From the NCBI GenBank assembly GCA_963695805.1, contig CAVOHV010000001.1:62001-126000 (forward strand): 64,000 nt of DNA, in the 5' to 3' direction. This DNA comes from DASUPK01 sp963695805. Lineage in GTDB: Bacteria; Actinomycetota; Thermoleophilia; Solirubrobacterales; 70-9. Of the stretch, positions 1 to 8,201 are shown in pieces (position 1 is the first letter of the stretch; each line of letters begins with the position of its first letter). Both the position numbers and the translations under genes were made by a program. The notes under the pieces were generated by a model. The model was not told where the DNA came from and ran no database searches. It saw nothing but the letters and a program-made list of their open reading frames with translations.

Positions 1-2
1 CG

Positions 3-236
3 ACGATCTTCGTCTACATACTTGGCGTCGCTCACACGCTCGGCGCCGGTACCGATGCCAGCAGCCCCTGGCTCTATTGGCCGATCGCCTTCAGCTCCGC
101 GGTCATCGGTGTCCTCTTCGTGGCCCGGGTGGTCCAGGGCATCCGCAAGGGCAGGGCGAGGGCGAAACGAGGCCGACCCGCAAGGCCCGTGGTCTCGGGG
201 CAACCGGCCCTCGCGGCGGTCGGCGAGGAGTCGTGA
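3..236 (+). CDS. Ferric-reductase-like transmembrane protein, C-terminal part
   Basis: Only the last 77 codons are in the window; the frame is open from the left edge. The fragment reads VYILGVAHTLGAGTD, then a hydrophobic helix (about residues 27-45) and a basic tail. It is clearly similar to the equivalent stretch of the complete protein at 19092-19733 (VYVLAVVHTLGAGTD), which identifies it as a paralogous heme-binding ferric-reductase-like membrane protein. The His in VAHTLG would be one of the heme-ligand histidines in this family. The stop codon overlaps the next gene by 4 bp (GTGA), so it is probably co-transcribed with the reductase, ferredoxin and ApbE genes. Family assignment rests on the paralog. 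Confidence 0.75.
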   Translation, partial: TIFVYILGVAHTLGAGTDASSPWLYWPIAFSSAVIGVLFVARVVQGIRKGRARAKRGRPARPVVSGQPALAAVGEES

Positions 237-1423
237 CCGGGCTGACCGATCGCGCGGGCATATTGGTCGTCGGCGGCGGCCTCGCGTCCCAGCGATGCGT
301 CGAGACCCTCCGATCCCGCGGCTATGACGGCCGCATCAGGGTGGTCTGCGGAGAGCCGGAGCTCCCGTACGATCGCCCGCCGCTCTCCAAGGGCATGCTC
401 GCCGGCGAACTTCGCGACCGGGACGTTGCGTTCCGCGATCCGGATTGGTACGAGGACAACCGCGTCGAGTTGATCCTGGACCGGCGCGCGACGAAGCTCG
501 ACGCCAGGAAGCACACGGTCGAGCTCTGCGATGGCACGACCCTTCGCTACGACAAGGTGTTGATCGCGACCGGCAGCCAGGCTCGCCGGCTCCCCTCCCT
601 CGAGGGCTACTCGAACGTCCATTACCTGCGGACCATCAATGACTCGCGGCGGCTACGCGACGAGGTGTCCCGCGGGAGGCGCTTGGTGATCGTCGGCGCC
701 GGTTTCATCGGCCAGGAGGTGGCAGCGACCGCTCGCCGCGCGGGCGCCGAGGTAACGATCATCGAGGCCCTACCCGCGCCACTGGCCGGGGTGCTCGGCG
801 AGGACGTGGGTCGCCGGCTGATGAAGATGCACGACGAGGAGGGGGTGGAGGTCCGCCTCTCGACCATGCTCGAGGGCGCCCGCGGCAATGGAGCCGTCGA
901 GGAGCTGGTCCTGACCGGCGGCGAAAGGCTCGAATGCGAGACAGTCGTCGTCGGCGTCGGGGTCTCCCCCGCGGCGGACTGGCTGAAGGGCAGCGGCCTC
1001 GAGAGGGACGGGGTGCTCACCGATAACGCCGGTCGCACGGCGCTCCCGGAGGTGTTCGCGGCCGGAGACGTCGCTACCAGCTTCGACCCTCGCCTGGGGG
1101 AGCATCGGCGCACCGAGCATTGGGACGCGGCCGCCCGGCAGGGTGCCGCGGCGGCAAAGGCCATGCTCGGCGAGAAGCCGGACGAGCCTCCCGTTCCCAG
1201 CTTCTGGAGCGACCAGTACGGCCTCAGGATCCAGTACGCGGGCCATGCGGACCTCGCCGATGACGTTCGGGTTGATGGGGAACCGGGCGCTCGGAACTTC
1301 GCGGTCGTCTATTCGCGCGACGGCGAGCCCGTCGGCGCCCTAACCGTGGGTAACCCGCGGGCCTTCGCCCGCCTCCGCAAGCGGATCGAACGTTCTTACG
1401 CAACGCAAACAGAGAAGGAGTGA
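233..1423 (+). CDS. FAD-dependent ferredoxin reductase-type oxidoreductase
   Basis: A 396-residue flavoprotein of the ferredoxin/rhodocoxin reductase group. The N-terminal FAD motif is ILVVGGGLASQR, followed by the family signature PYDRPPLSKG. A second GxGxxG motif for NAD(P)H (IVGAGFIGQEVA) lies near residue 153, the FAD-ribityl motif VFAAGDVA near 277, and a reductase C-terminal domain ends the protein. It should move electrons from NAD(P)H to the small ferredoxin encoded 1 bp downstream. The GTG start at 233 was chosen because it overlaps the preceding stop (GTGA) and places the dinucleotide fold about 10 residues in. The partner of the ferredoxin (a P450, a Rieske protein or the membrane reductase upstream) is not shown by the sequence. 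Confidence 0.9.
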   Translation: MTGLTDRAGILVVGGGLASQRCVETLRSRGYDGRIRVVCGEPELPYDRPPLSKGMLAGELRDRDVAFRDPDWYEDNRVELILDRRATKLDARKHTVELCDGTTLRYDKVLIATGSQARRLPSLEGYSNVHYLRTINDSRRLRDEVSRGRRLVIVGAGFIGQEVAATARRAGAEVTIIEALPAPLAGVLGEDVGRRLMKMHDEEGVEVRLSTMLEGARGNGAVEELVLTGGERLECETVVVGVGVSPAADWLKGSGLERDGVLTDNAGRTALPEVFAAGDVATSFDPRLGEHRRTEHWDAAARQGAAAAKAMLGEKPDEPPVPSFWSDQYGLRIQYAGHADLADDVRVDGEPGARNFAVVYSRDGEPVGALTVGNPRAFARLRKRIERSYATQTEKE

Positions 1424-1424
1424 C

Positions 1425-1631
1425 ATGAGCTACATCGCAAAGGTCGACAAGAGCGCCTGCAGTGCGCATGGCGACTGCGTCGACATCGCGCCCGAGGTCT
1501 TCGCGCTAGGCGACGTCGCCGAGGTGATCGGCAGCGGTCCCGACAAGAAGATCCTCAAGGCCGCCGAGGCGTGTCCTGCCCTGGCGATCGAGGTGATCGA
1601 CTCGGAGACCGGCGAGACGGTCTACCCGTGA
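1425..1631 (+). CDS. Small ferredoxin, 3Fe-4S type (68 aa)
   Basis: Single-cluster bacterial ferredoxin. Cysteines occur as CSAHGDC (residues 12 and 18) and in EACP (about 49). The position where a 4Fe-4S ferredoxin has its second cysteine is occupied by His or Ala, which points to a 3Fe-4S cluster as in the P450-associated ferredoxins of actinobacteria. It follows the reductase by 1 bp with GAAGGAG just upstream of the ATG, a good ribosome-binding site. It is a paralog of the ferredoxin at 22925-23131 and has the same length. It is the likely electron acceptor of the upstream flavoprotein. Confidence 0.9.
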   Translation: MSYIAKVDKSACSAHGDCVDIAPEVFALGDVAEVIGSGPDKKILKAAEACPALAIEVIDSETGETVYP

Positions 1632-1644
1632 GCACGCCGGGGCC

Positions 1645-2607
1645 ATGAGCTATCACGACCTCACCTTCGCGGCGATGGGCTGCGAGGTGCGCCTCTTGAT
1701 CGGCGATCCCCTGCCCGGCTCGCCTCCCGCGCACGAGGCAGCTGAGCGCGGACGCCGCTTCATCCAGCGGTTCGACGCCGCGCTCTCGCGCTTTCGCGAT
1801 GACAGTGAGCTGTCGGCGCTGAACGCGGATCCGCGCGAGGAGGTCCCCGCCTCGCCCCTCCTCCGTCGGGCGGTCAGCGCCGGGATCTGGGCCGCCGAGC
1901 GTACCGGGGGTCTGGTCGACCCCACCCTTGGTGGTGCGATCGTCGCCGCCGGATACGGTCACTCCCGCGCCGGGGTGCCACCCGAGCCTCTGAGCGAGGC
2001 TCTCGCCTCGGCCCCCGAAAGGCGGCCGGCCGGGCCTCGCCCTGAGGCCGAGTGGCGCTCCTTCGAGGTCGGCGCGAGCTCGATTTGCCGCCCGCCGGGC
2101 GTGCTCTTCGACACCGGCGGGAGCGGCAAGGGAATTGCGGCGGACATGGTCGCCGAGCAGCTGCGCGGTTACTCCCGATTCGTCGTCGACTGCGGCGGCG
2201 ATGTACGCGTCGGGGGTTTCGCCAGTCGGCTCGATCCCTTTGCCGTTCATGCCCGCCACCCGATCGGGCAGGAGGCTGCTGCGATCTTCTACGTCCCGGG
2301 AGGCGGGATCGCCAGCTCGGGACTCGACGTCCGCCTCTGGCGCCGGGAGGACGGAAGCTTCGCCCATCACCTGCTCGATCCGAGCAGCGGCCGGCCGGCC
2401 TGGACCGGGCTGGTCGGGGTCACCGCTCTGGGACGCAGTGCACTGGAGGCGGAGACGCTGTCGAAGGCGGCTTTGCTCAAGGGCCCGGACGGAGGCCGCG
2501 AGGTCATCGCGGAGCATGGCGGCATGCTTGTTCACGACGACGGATCGCTCGCGCTGGTAGGTCGTGTCCAAGCCAAACTGCTTCAGCTCTCCTTGACGAC
2601 GGCATAG
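1645..2607 (+). CDS. apbE: FAD:protein FMN transferase (ApbE family)
   Basis: A 320-residue ApbE-type flavin transferase, which attaches FMN from FAD to Ser/Thr of extracytoplasmic redox proteins. Visible family features are the FAAMGCEVRL start, the stretch RFRDDSELSALNAD (about 50-63), GGLVDPTLGG near 92, the core FDTGGSGKGIAAD near 155, the VDCGGDVRVGG motif, and HHLLDPSSGRPAW near 247. It closes the module of membrane reductase, ferredoxin reductase and ferredoxin. No signal peptide is evident. No protein with a recognisable FMN-binding domain is encoded in the window, so its substrate is unknown; one could lie to the left of position 1. A second apbE is at 19730-20719. Confidence 0.9.
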   Translation: MSYHDLTFAAMGCEVRLLIGDPLPGSPPAHEAAERGRRFIQRFDAALSRFRDDSELSALNADPREEVPASPLLRRAVSAGIWAAERTGGLVDPTLGGAIVAAGYGHSRAGVPPEPLSEALASAPERRPAGPRPEAEWRSFEVGASSICRPPGVLFDTGGSGKGIAADMVAEQLRGYSRFVVDCGGDVRVGGFASRLDPFAVHARHPIGQEAAAIFYVPGGGIASSGLDVRLWRREDGSFAHHLLDPSSGRPAWTGLVGVTALGRSALEAETLSKAALLKGPDGGREVIAEHGGMLVHDDGSLALVGRVQAKLLQLSLTTA

Positions 2608-3203
2608 ACGATTCGCTCGGCCACCCCGATCACGATCTCGCTCATTCGCTCGCATTGGCGGTGGAGCTCGCGGCCCGAGATGCGCTCGCGGGTGTCCCTG
2701 AGCTCGAGCAACCTGGCGCTCTCGCTGTAGTAGGCGTGCTGCAGCTGGCGCGCCGTCTTGATCGCGCCGTCCGCGGCAGCGGTAGCCCGGTCGTCGTCCG
2801 AGCCGAGGTAGCCGATCGCCTCGTCGATCTGCCGTGTTGCCTGCACGAGCAGTTTCGTCATCGTCGCGATTCCCTGGTCGGGGACGAAGCCCATGGCCTC
2901 GGCCTCCTCGATCAGGTCGCGCCCGCGGTCGAGAATCCAGTCGAGTCCACGGGAGAGGGTGAATACATCCTCCGGCTCCAGTTGGAGGATGAAGGCGTCG
3001 CGCAGGGCGTTCATGAGGTCGCGCTTGGCCGCATCGCCGCGGGGCTCGGCGTCGCGAACGGTCTGGGCGGCGGCCGCGTCGCCGCCGGCCCATGCCGCCA
3101 GCGCCTCCAGTGCCTCGATGGTCACCGCCGCCTGCCGGCGAAGCAGCCCGATTACGTCCGGCGTCTCGGGAAGAAACCAGTGGCTGTTCCGCCCGGCGCT
3201 CAG
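2583..3203 (-). CDS. DUF47 / PhoU-like phosphate transport accessory protein
   Basis: A 206-residue helical protein of the DUF47 (PhoU-related) family, which typically accompanies PiT transporters and modulates phosphate uptake. Recognisable parts are DLMNALRDAFILQLEPEDVFTLSRGLDWILD (family signature HALNRTFITPFDREDI-like) and RDLIEEAEAMGF. No ATG, GTG or TTG lies where the family's start should be. The best start is CTG at 3203, whose CTGA overlaps the stop of the upstream PiT gene; this gives the normal family length. The alternative is a start further inside the PiT gene. Its 3' end overlaps the convergent apbE by 25 bp. Confidence 0.8.
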   Translation of the reverse strand: MSAGRNSHWFLPETPDVIGLLRRQAAVTIEALEALAAWAGGDAAAAQTVRDAEPRGDAAKRDLMNALRDAFILQLEPEDVFTLSRGLDWILDRGRDLIEEAEAMGFVPDQGIATMTKLLVQATRQIDEAIGYLGSDDDRATAAADGAIKTARQLQHAYYSESARLLELRDTRERISGRELHRQCERMSEIVIGVAERIVYAVVKES

Positions 3204-4210
3204 GTCAGCACCTGCAAGAGGCCGAATAGGACGGCGGCGAGCGCCGCCGACGCGGGAAGGGTGATGACCCAGGCTAACCCGATCTGGCGAACCAGCCACC
3301 AGTTGACGTGGCGCAGGCGACGACGGCCCGCACCGATCCCGACCACCGACGATGCGACGACCTGACTGGTCGATACGGGCGCCCCGAGGAGCGAGGCGCC
3401 GAGGATGACGCCCGCCGATGAAGTCTGGCTCGAGAGCCCTTCGAGCGGATGAATGCGGTAGATCCGACGGCCCACGGTTCGAATGATGCGCCAACCGCCC
3501 AGGCCCGTGCCCGCCGTCAGCGCCGCGGAGCAGGCGACGATCACCCAGGTGGGCGCCGAGAGGGAATCGATACGCCCGTCCGCGAGTAGGAGTGCAGCGA
3601 TTACGCCGACCGATTTCTGCGCGTCATTGGCGCCGTGGCTGAAGGAGAGCGCCGCCGAGGTGACCCACTGGCCGCCCTGTACCGTGCCGCGCCAGCGCTG
3701 GGTGGCCCGCCTCACGGCCGCTCGCAGAGTCCGGATCACCAACAGCGCGGCGAGGCCTCCAAGCACTGGCGAGACCGCGAGGGCGATCAGCGTCCCGAAG
3801 ACCCCGACCGGGTGCAGTCCGTCCATCCCGCCCCAATTGACCGCGTGGACTCCCCCTTCGACGACAGCGGCCCCGACGAGGCCGCCCACCAGGGCATGAC
3901 CTGAGCTCGAGGGCAACCCCAGCCGCCAGGTCGTCACGTTCCAGGCCGTGGCTGCCGCCAGGCCCGACCCGATCACCGCGACCGCCTCCGACGGCGACGC
4001 CGTCACTATCCCCCCGATCGTGTCGGCGACGGCTGCGCCAACCAGCAGCGGGCCCAGGAGGTTGAAGACCGTGGCGAGGACGATCGCCTGCGACGGTCGC
4101 GCGGCGCGGGTGGCCACCAGGGTTGCGATCGCGTTCGCGGCGTCGTGCAACCCGTTGGTGACCGCGAAGCCGAGGGCGAGAAGGACCGCGATCGCGAGCC
4201 CTGCATCCAT
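3200..4210 (-). CDS. Inorganic phosphate transporter, PiT family
   Basis: A 336-residue polytopic membrane protein with both internally repeated PiT signatures: NGLHDAANAIATLVATR near the N-terminus (about 20-36) and FSHGANDAQKSVGV in the second half (about 190). It imports phosphate, probably as a metal-phosphate complex, with proton or sodium symport. It starts at ATG 4210 and is followed, with translational coupling, by the DUF47 protein. The pairing is the standard low-affinity phosphate uptake operon. It is divergent from the FAD oxidoreductase at 4277, leaving only 66 bp for both promoters. Confidence 0.92.
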   Translation of the reverse strand: MDAGLAIAVLLALGFAVTNGLHDAANAIATLVATRAARPSQAIVLATVFNLLGPLLVGAAVADTIGGIVTASPSEAVAVIGSGLAAATAWNVTTWRLGLPSSSGHALVGGLVGAAVVEGGVHAVNWGGMDGLHPVGVFGTLIALAVSPVLGGLAALLVIRTLRAAVRRATQRWRGTVQGGQWVTSAALSFSHGANDAQKSVGVIAALLLADGRIDSLSAPTWVIVACSAALTAGTGLGGWRIIRTVGRRIYRIHPLEGLSSQTSSAGVILGASLLGAPVSTSQVVASSVVGIGAGRRRLRHVNWWLVRQIGLAWVITLPASAALAAVLFGLLQVLT

Positions 4211-4276
4211 CCGCCGACTCTATGCCGGGCAGGTGGCGATAGCGTTGCGGAGTCGAGATCGAGGTCGGCGTCAGCT

Positions 4277-5488
4277 ATGAACAAAGAGCAAAGTGACACC
4301 GGGACCCGTGTGGTCATTGTCGGGGGCGGTGTGGCGGGGCTCGAGACTCTGCTGGCATTGGATGATCTGGCGGGCGACCGGGTCTCACTGACCCTGGTCG
4401 CCCCGCAGCCCGACTTCATCTACAAGCCCCTGCTCGTGGAGGAGCCGTTTGATCTCGGCCCGGCGGAGCGCCACGAGCTCGGGCCTCTCGCGGAGGAGAA
4501 GGGAGCGCGGTTCGTGCAGCGCGCCGTGACCGCGGTGCGGCCAGAGGCTCACATCGTCGAGCTCGACGACGGCTCGACGCTCGAGTACGACTATCTGCTC
4601 GTTGCCGCCGGCGGCCGGTTCAAGCCGGCGCTGGAGGGGGCGACGACGTTCCCCTCTGGGGCCGAGTCGTTCAGCGCCGATGAGGTCCTCGATCGAGCGG
4701 AGGGAAAGGACCACCGCCTGGCGTTCATCGTCCCGGCGGGGGTCACCTGGTCGCTGCCGCTCTATGAACTCGCCCTGATGACCCAGCGCCGTGCCATCCA
4801 GCGGGGCCTGCACGTGAGGATCGCGATCATCACGCCCGAATCCGCCCCGCTGGCACTCTTCGGCCCGGCGGCAAGCGCGGCCGTCGGCGGGTTGCTCGAG
4901 GCAAGGAGGATCGATGTCTTCACGGGCTCGAGGGTGCGGGGGATGGACGAAGGCGGAATCACCTTGACCCCCGGGAACCGAGCGCTCGGTCCGGCGGAGG
5001 CGATCGCCCTGCCGGTCATGGAGGGCCCCGGGATCGACGGCCTTCCGGCGGACGAGCACGGCTTCATCCCCGTTGACGATCACGGACGGGTGAAGGGAGT
5101 CGAGGACGTCTATGCGGCCGGGGACGGGACCAACTTCCCGATCAAGCAGGGGGGCCTCGGCACCCAGCAGGCCGACGCGGCCGCGGAGCACATCGCGCAC
5201 CGACTCGGCGCGAGCGATATCCCGGAGCCCTTCAGGCCGGTGCTGCGCGGCAAGCTGCTGACGGGCGACGAGTCGCTCAGCCTGAGCACCGACGTCGCGG
5301 GCGGGGGAGGGGAGGGCGTGGCCTCGGCGGACTACCTGTGGTGGCCGCCCCACAAGATCAGCTCCCGCTACCTGGCGCCCCTGCTGCACTACGGCGACGT
5401 CCTTGGGCGAGTCCGAGCCGCCCGGGCGGTCGCTCGACGTCGAGGTCGCCCTGCCGAAGGAGTGGCACGAGGAGCCGATGGCGCTTGA
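4277..5488 (+). CDS. FAD-dependent pyridine nucleotide oxidoreductase (NDH-2/SQR-like), C-terminus frameshifted
   Basis: A flavoprotein with an N-terminal VVIVGGGVAGLE fold and the stretch YKPLLVEEPF; DVYAAGDGTNFPIKQGG near residue 275 is the FAD site with bound-quinone-side residues typical of the NDH-2/sulfide:quinone reductase superfamily. It contains no cysteine, so it cannot use the redox-active disulfide of sulfide:quinone reductases. It is a close paralog of 8202-9443. The last 26 residues are an Arg/Ala-rich tail unlike the paralog. One base earlier or later, the +1 frame encodes the expected end (GRSLDVEV, PKEWHEEPMALD) and stops at 5516. Removing one G from the GGG run at 5405-5407 would restore it. 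Start ATG 4277 follows a weak ribosome-binding site. Confidence 0.8.
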   Translation: MNKEQSDTGTRVVIVGGGVAGLETLLALDDLAGDRVSLTLVAPQPDFIYKPLLVEEPFDLGPAERHELGPLAEEKGARFVQRAVTAVRPEAHIVELDDGSTLEYDYLLVAAGGRFKPALEGATTFPSGAESFSADEVLDRAEGKDHRLAFIVPAGVTWSLPLYELALMTQRRAIQRGLHVRIAIITPESAPLALFGPAASAAVGGLLEARRIDVFTGSRVRGMDEGGITLTPGNRALGPAEAIALPVMEGPGIDGLPADEHGFIPVDDHGRVKGVEDVYAAGDGTNFPIKQGGLGTQQADAAAEHIAHRLGASDIPEPFRPVLRGKLLTGDESLSLSTDVAGGGGEGVASADYLWWPPHKISSRYLAPLLHYGDVLGRVRAARAVARRRGRPAEGVARGADGA

Positions 5489-5517
5489 CTCGAACGAGCC
5501 CCCGAAGGTGGACTGAG

Positions 5518-6258
5518 CTAGACGCCGAGCACGGCGCTCAGCGCCAGCATCACGACCCCTCCCGCCACCAGGCCGACCGGCCCACGCCAGCCGAGCGGCG
5601 ACAGCGATCGGGGCAGCAGGTCCGCGACGACCAGCGCGAGCATGGCTCCGGCGGCGAATGCAAACGAGATGGGCAGCAGCGACCTCACGGTCTCGACCAA
5701 CACGAACGCGATCCCCGCACCGAGCGGCTGCGGGGCGCTCGTCAGCACCGCTGCCCAGAACTGCTGCGTCCTGCTGAATCCGGCGTCCGCCATCGGGATG
5801 GCGATGCTCGTGCCTTCCGGAATGTTCTGCAGGGCGATCGCCACGATGACGAAGAGGCTGAGTCCTGCCGTGTCGGACGCATAGGCGGTGCCAATTGCGA
5901 AGCCCTCCGGGAGGCTGTGGACGAAGAGCACGAAGAAGACGAGCACTGACAACCGGACGCCGGCCCCGCTCATCGTGCCGACATGGATATCGCGACCGCG
6001 CAGCGCGAGCCGGGCGATCGTCAGGAACGCAACTCCTATCCCGAGGCCCACCGCCACTTCCGCCGTGGTGCCCTCGTCGGTCGCCGGCAGGAGCAGCCCC
6101 ACGATCGACGCGACCGTCATGACGCCTGCGGCGAGCCCCCAGAGCGCCGGCTCCCAGTTCGAGGCGCCCCGGCCGAGGTAGAAGACGGGGATCGCGCCAA
6201 GCCCCGTCGCCAACGCCGTCGCGGCGCCAAGGGCCACGACTGTCAGCAGCTGGATCAT
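5518..6258 (-). CDS. ZIP family metal transporter
   Basis: A 246-residue membrane protein with about eight helices. The two ZIP signature segments are present: HSLPEGFAIG (about 119) and QNIPEGTSIAIP (about 146). Their His and Glu residues form the binuclear metal site for Zn2+ or Fe2+ in this family. ATG 6258 is taken as the start because a hydrophobic helix follows directly; the frame remains open further upstream but that part is Arg/Ser-rich and not membrane-like. The gene is convergent with the frameshifted FAD oxidoreductase, with the stops only a few bases apart, and divergent from the universal stress protein gene. Confidence 0.88.
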   Translation of the reverse strand: MIQLLTVVALGAATALATGLGAIPVFYLGRGASNWEPALWGLAAGVMTVASIVGLLLPATDEGTTAEVAVGLGIGVAFLTIARLALRGRDIHVGTMSGAGVRLSVLVFFVLFVHSLPEGFAIGTAYASDTAGLSLFVIVAIALQNIPEGTSIAIPMADAGFSRTQQFWAAVLTSAPQPLGAGIAFVLVETVRSLLPISFAFAAGAMLALVVADLLPRSLSPLGWRGPVGLVAGGVVMLALSAVLGV

Positions 6259-6366
6259 CGGGTTAGTGTGGACGTCGTGGCGGCGCTCACCGAGTCGCCT
6301 CCCTGGAGCTGATCGAGAGGATGCTCCGCGCGGCCGGGGCCCGAGCCGGGTAAATTGCGCCGCCGC

Positions 6367-6795
6367 ATGTACCGCAACGTCGTAGTCGCCTATGACGGAA
6401 GCGAGACAGCGCACACAGCGCTCGCTCGCGCCGCCGAGATCGCGCAGAGCGACGGCGCCTCCCTGACGCTGGTGGAGGCGGTAGCGGGCAAGGTGCCCTC
6501 GCCGGCGCCGGGCGGGCCGCCCCTTGCCAAGCCGGAGAAGCGGGCGATGGTCCGGGAGGATCTCAGAAGGGCCATCCAGGAGGTCGATTCCGAGGTTCTG
6601 GCCGGCGGCTGGGTGATCGGGGGTCCGCCAGCCAAGGGGATCCTTACGGTGGCTGACGACATTGGTGCCGACCTGATTGTCACCGGCTCGCGTGCCCGCG
6701 GCGCCGTCACGCGGACCGTGCTGGGCAGCGTCTCAACCGAGATCCTGCACGGCGCGCATTGCGACGTGCTCGTCGTGCATCCCTCCACGGGCTAG
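6367..6795 (+). CDS. Universal stress protein (UspA family)
   Basis: A 142-residue single Usp domain. It begins YRNVVVAYDGSETAHTALARA and ends with the ATP-binding signature G-x2-G-x9-G-S (GSRARGAVTRTVLGSVS, about residues 111-127) and CDVLVVHP. This is an ATP-binding type, usually involved in stress or energy-state signalling. ATG 6367 fits the family start better than a TTG 12 bases upstream. It lies 8 bp ahead of the NRAMP-like transporter gene, so the two are probably co-transcribed. Confidence 0.92.
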   Translation: MYRNVVVAYDGSETAHTALARAAEIAQSDGASLTLVEAVAGKVPSPAPGGPPLAKPEKRAMVREDLRRAIQEVDSEVLAGGWVIGGPPAKGILTVADDIGADLIVTGSRARGAVTRTVLGSVSTEILHGAHCDVLVVHPSTG

Positions 6796-6803
6796 GGCAG
6801 CGC

Positions 6804-8126
6804 TTGCCCGGCGAGCGGCGCCGAGACAGCCCCGTTCGGGGGCACCGCACACCGGGTCGCCACGTCTACTGGCGCGTCGCCCGCCGTCGGCGGGCGCTCC
6901 TGGCAGGAGGATCCGTCGCCGCCCTGCTTGCGGTCGTGGGCCCCGGGCTTCTCGCCGGGCTCTCCGACGACGACCCGGCGGGGATCACGACCTACTCCAT
7001 CCTCGGCGCCGACCACGGCTACCAGTTGCTCTGGGTGCTGGCGCTCTCAACCGGGGCCCTGATCATCTTTCACGAGCTCGCCGTGCGCATGGGAGTGGTG
7101 ACCGGGAAGGGACTGCTGGCCCTGGTCCGAGACCGGTACGGCGCCCGAGGGGCGGGGGTCGTCCTCGCCGCTCTCGTCGTCGCCAACACCGGAACACTCT
7201 GTGCCGAGTTTGCAGGTGTCGCCGCCGGAATGGACCTGCTCACGGGGATGAGCCGCTACGTGAGCGTCCCGCTGGCAGCGACCGCTGTCTCCCTGCTCGT
7301 CCTCAGGGAGTCCTTCAAGCGGGTCGAGCACGTTCTGCTGCTGCTCAGCGCGATCTTCGTCACCTACATCGTCTCGGGCATCCTCGCCCACCCGGACTGG
7401 GGCGCGGCGGCGAAGGGGCTGGTGGTCCCGAGCATCGCTCTGAATCGGGACGCTGTCCTGGTCGCCGTGGCGACGGTGGGCACGACGCTCGCCCCATGGG
7501 GGCTTGCCTTCATCCAGTCCTATGCCGTCGACAAGAAGATCAGAGTCGAGGACCTGCGCTACGAACGCGTCGATGTCGTGGTCGGTGCCGTCCTCACCGG
7601 CGTGATCGGCTTCTTCATCGTGGTCGCCTGCGCCGCGACCCTCCATCCTCAGGGAATCTCGATCGATGATGCGCGCGACGCTGCGCGCGCCCTGGAGCCC
7701 CTCGCGGGAAGTCTGGCGGCGACGCTGTTCGGTCTCGGCTTCCTCGGCGCTGCACTGCTCGCCGCCGCGATCGTCCCGCTGTCGACGGCTTACTCGGTCT
7801 CAGAGGCCGTCGGAGAACCATGCGACATCAACGATTCCTTTCAGGAGGCTCGACTCTTCTACCTCTCGTATGGAGCTGTCGCTCTGGTCGCCGTCGCGGT
7901 CGTCCTCATCCCGGGGGCGCCACTGATCAAGATCCTCTTTTTGTCCCAGGCGCTGAACGCCGTTCTCCTGGTGGTGCTGCTGCCCTTCATGCGCTCTCTT
8001 GGTCAAGACGAGAGCCTGATGGGCGCGCATGCGCTTGGGCCGGCCGACCGGATCGCGACCGGCGTCGCGCTCGCCCTGATCGTTGCCTCGGTACTGGCCC
8101 TGGCCGGCCTGACGGTGGCCGGGTGA
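6804..8126 (+). CDS. NRAMP-related divalent metal transporter with altered metal site
   Basis: About 440 residues and 11 predicted helices, with the NRAMP order throughout (GPGLLAGLSDDDPAG, then a GTLCAEFAG helix and the helix-6 segment TTLAPWGLAFIQ). In canonical NRAMP proteins helix 1 has DPGN and helix 6 has MPHN. Here the residues are DDPAGITT and APWG, so the Asn of helix 1 and the metal-coordinating Met of helix 6 are replaced. That pattern recalls the NRAMP-related magnesium transporters, so Mg2+ (or Mn2+) is a reasonable guess as substrate. The TTG at 6804 is the first usable start after the stress protein stop. No clear ribosome-binding site precedes it, so the start is uncertain. 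Confidence 0.82.
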   Translation: MPGERRRDSPVRGHRTPGRHVYWRVARRRRALLAGGSVAALLAVVGPGLLAGLSDDDPAGITTYSILGADHGYQLLWVLALSTGALIIFHELAVRMGVVTGKGLLALVRDRYGARGAGVVLAALVVANTGTLCAEFAGVAAGMDLLTGMSRYVSVPLAATAVSLLVLRESFKRVEHVLLLLSAIFVTYIVSGILAHPDWGAAAKGLVVPSIALNRDAVLVAVATVGTTLAPWGLAFIQSYAVDKKIRVEDLRYERVDVVVGAVLTGVIGFFIVVACAATLHPQGISIDDARDAARALEPLAGSLAATLFGLGFLGAALLAAAIVPLSTAYSVSEAVGEPCDINDSFQEARLFYLSYGAVALVAVAVVLIPGAPLIKILFLSQALNAVLLVVLLPFMRSLGQDESLMGAHALGPADRIATGVALALIVASVLALAGLTVAG

Positions 8127-8201
8127 TGTCGACCGACGGGGATTCGAACGATCGTGCGCGATAGCGTTGATACCGGCCGAGGAGAGCGAGACGAGGAAGG
8201 A

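Noticed and set aside
1555..3093. Long minus-strand frame opposite ferredoxin and apbE
   Set aside because: Arg/Gly-rich shadow of the real genes with no recognisable motif.
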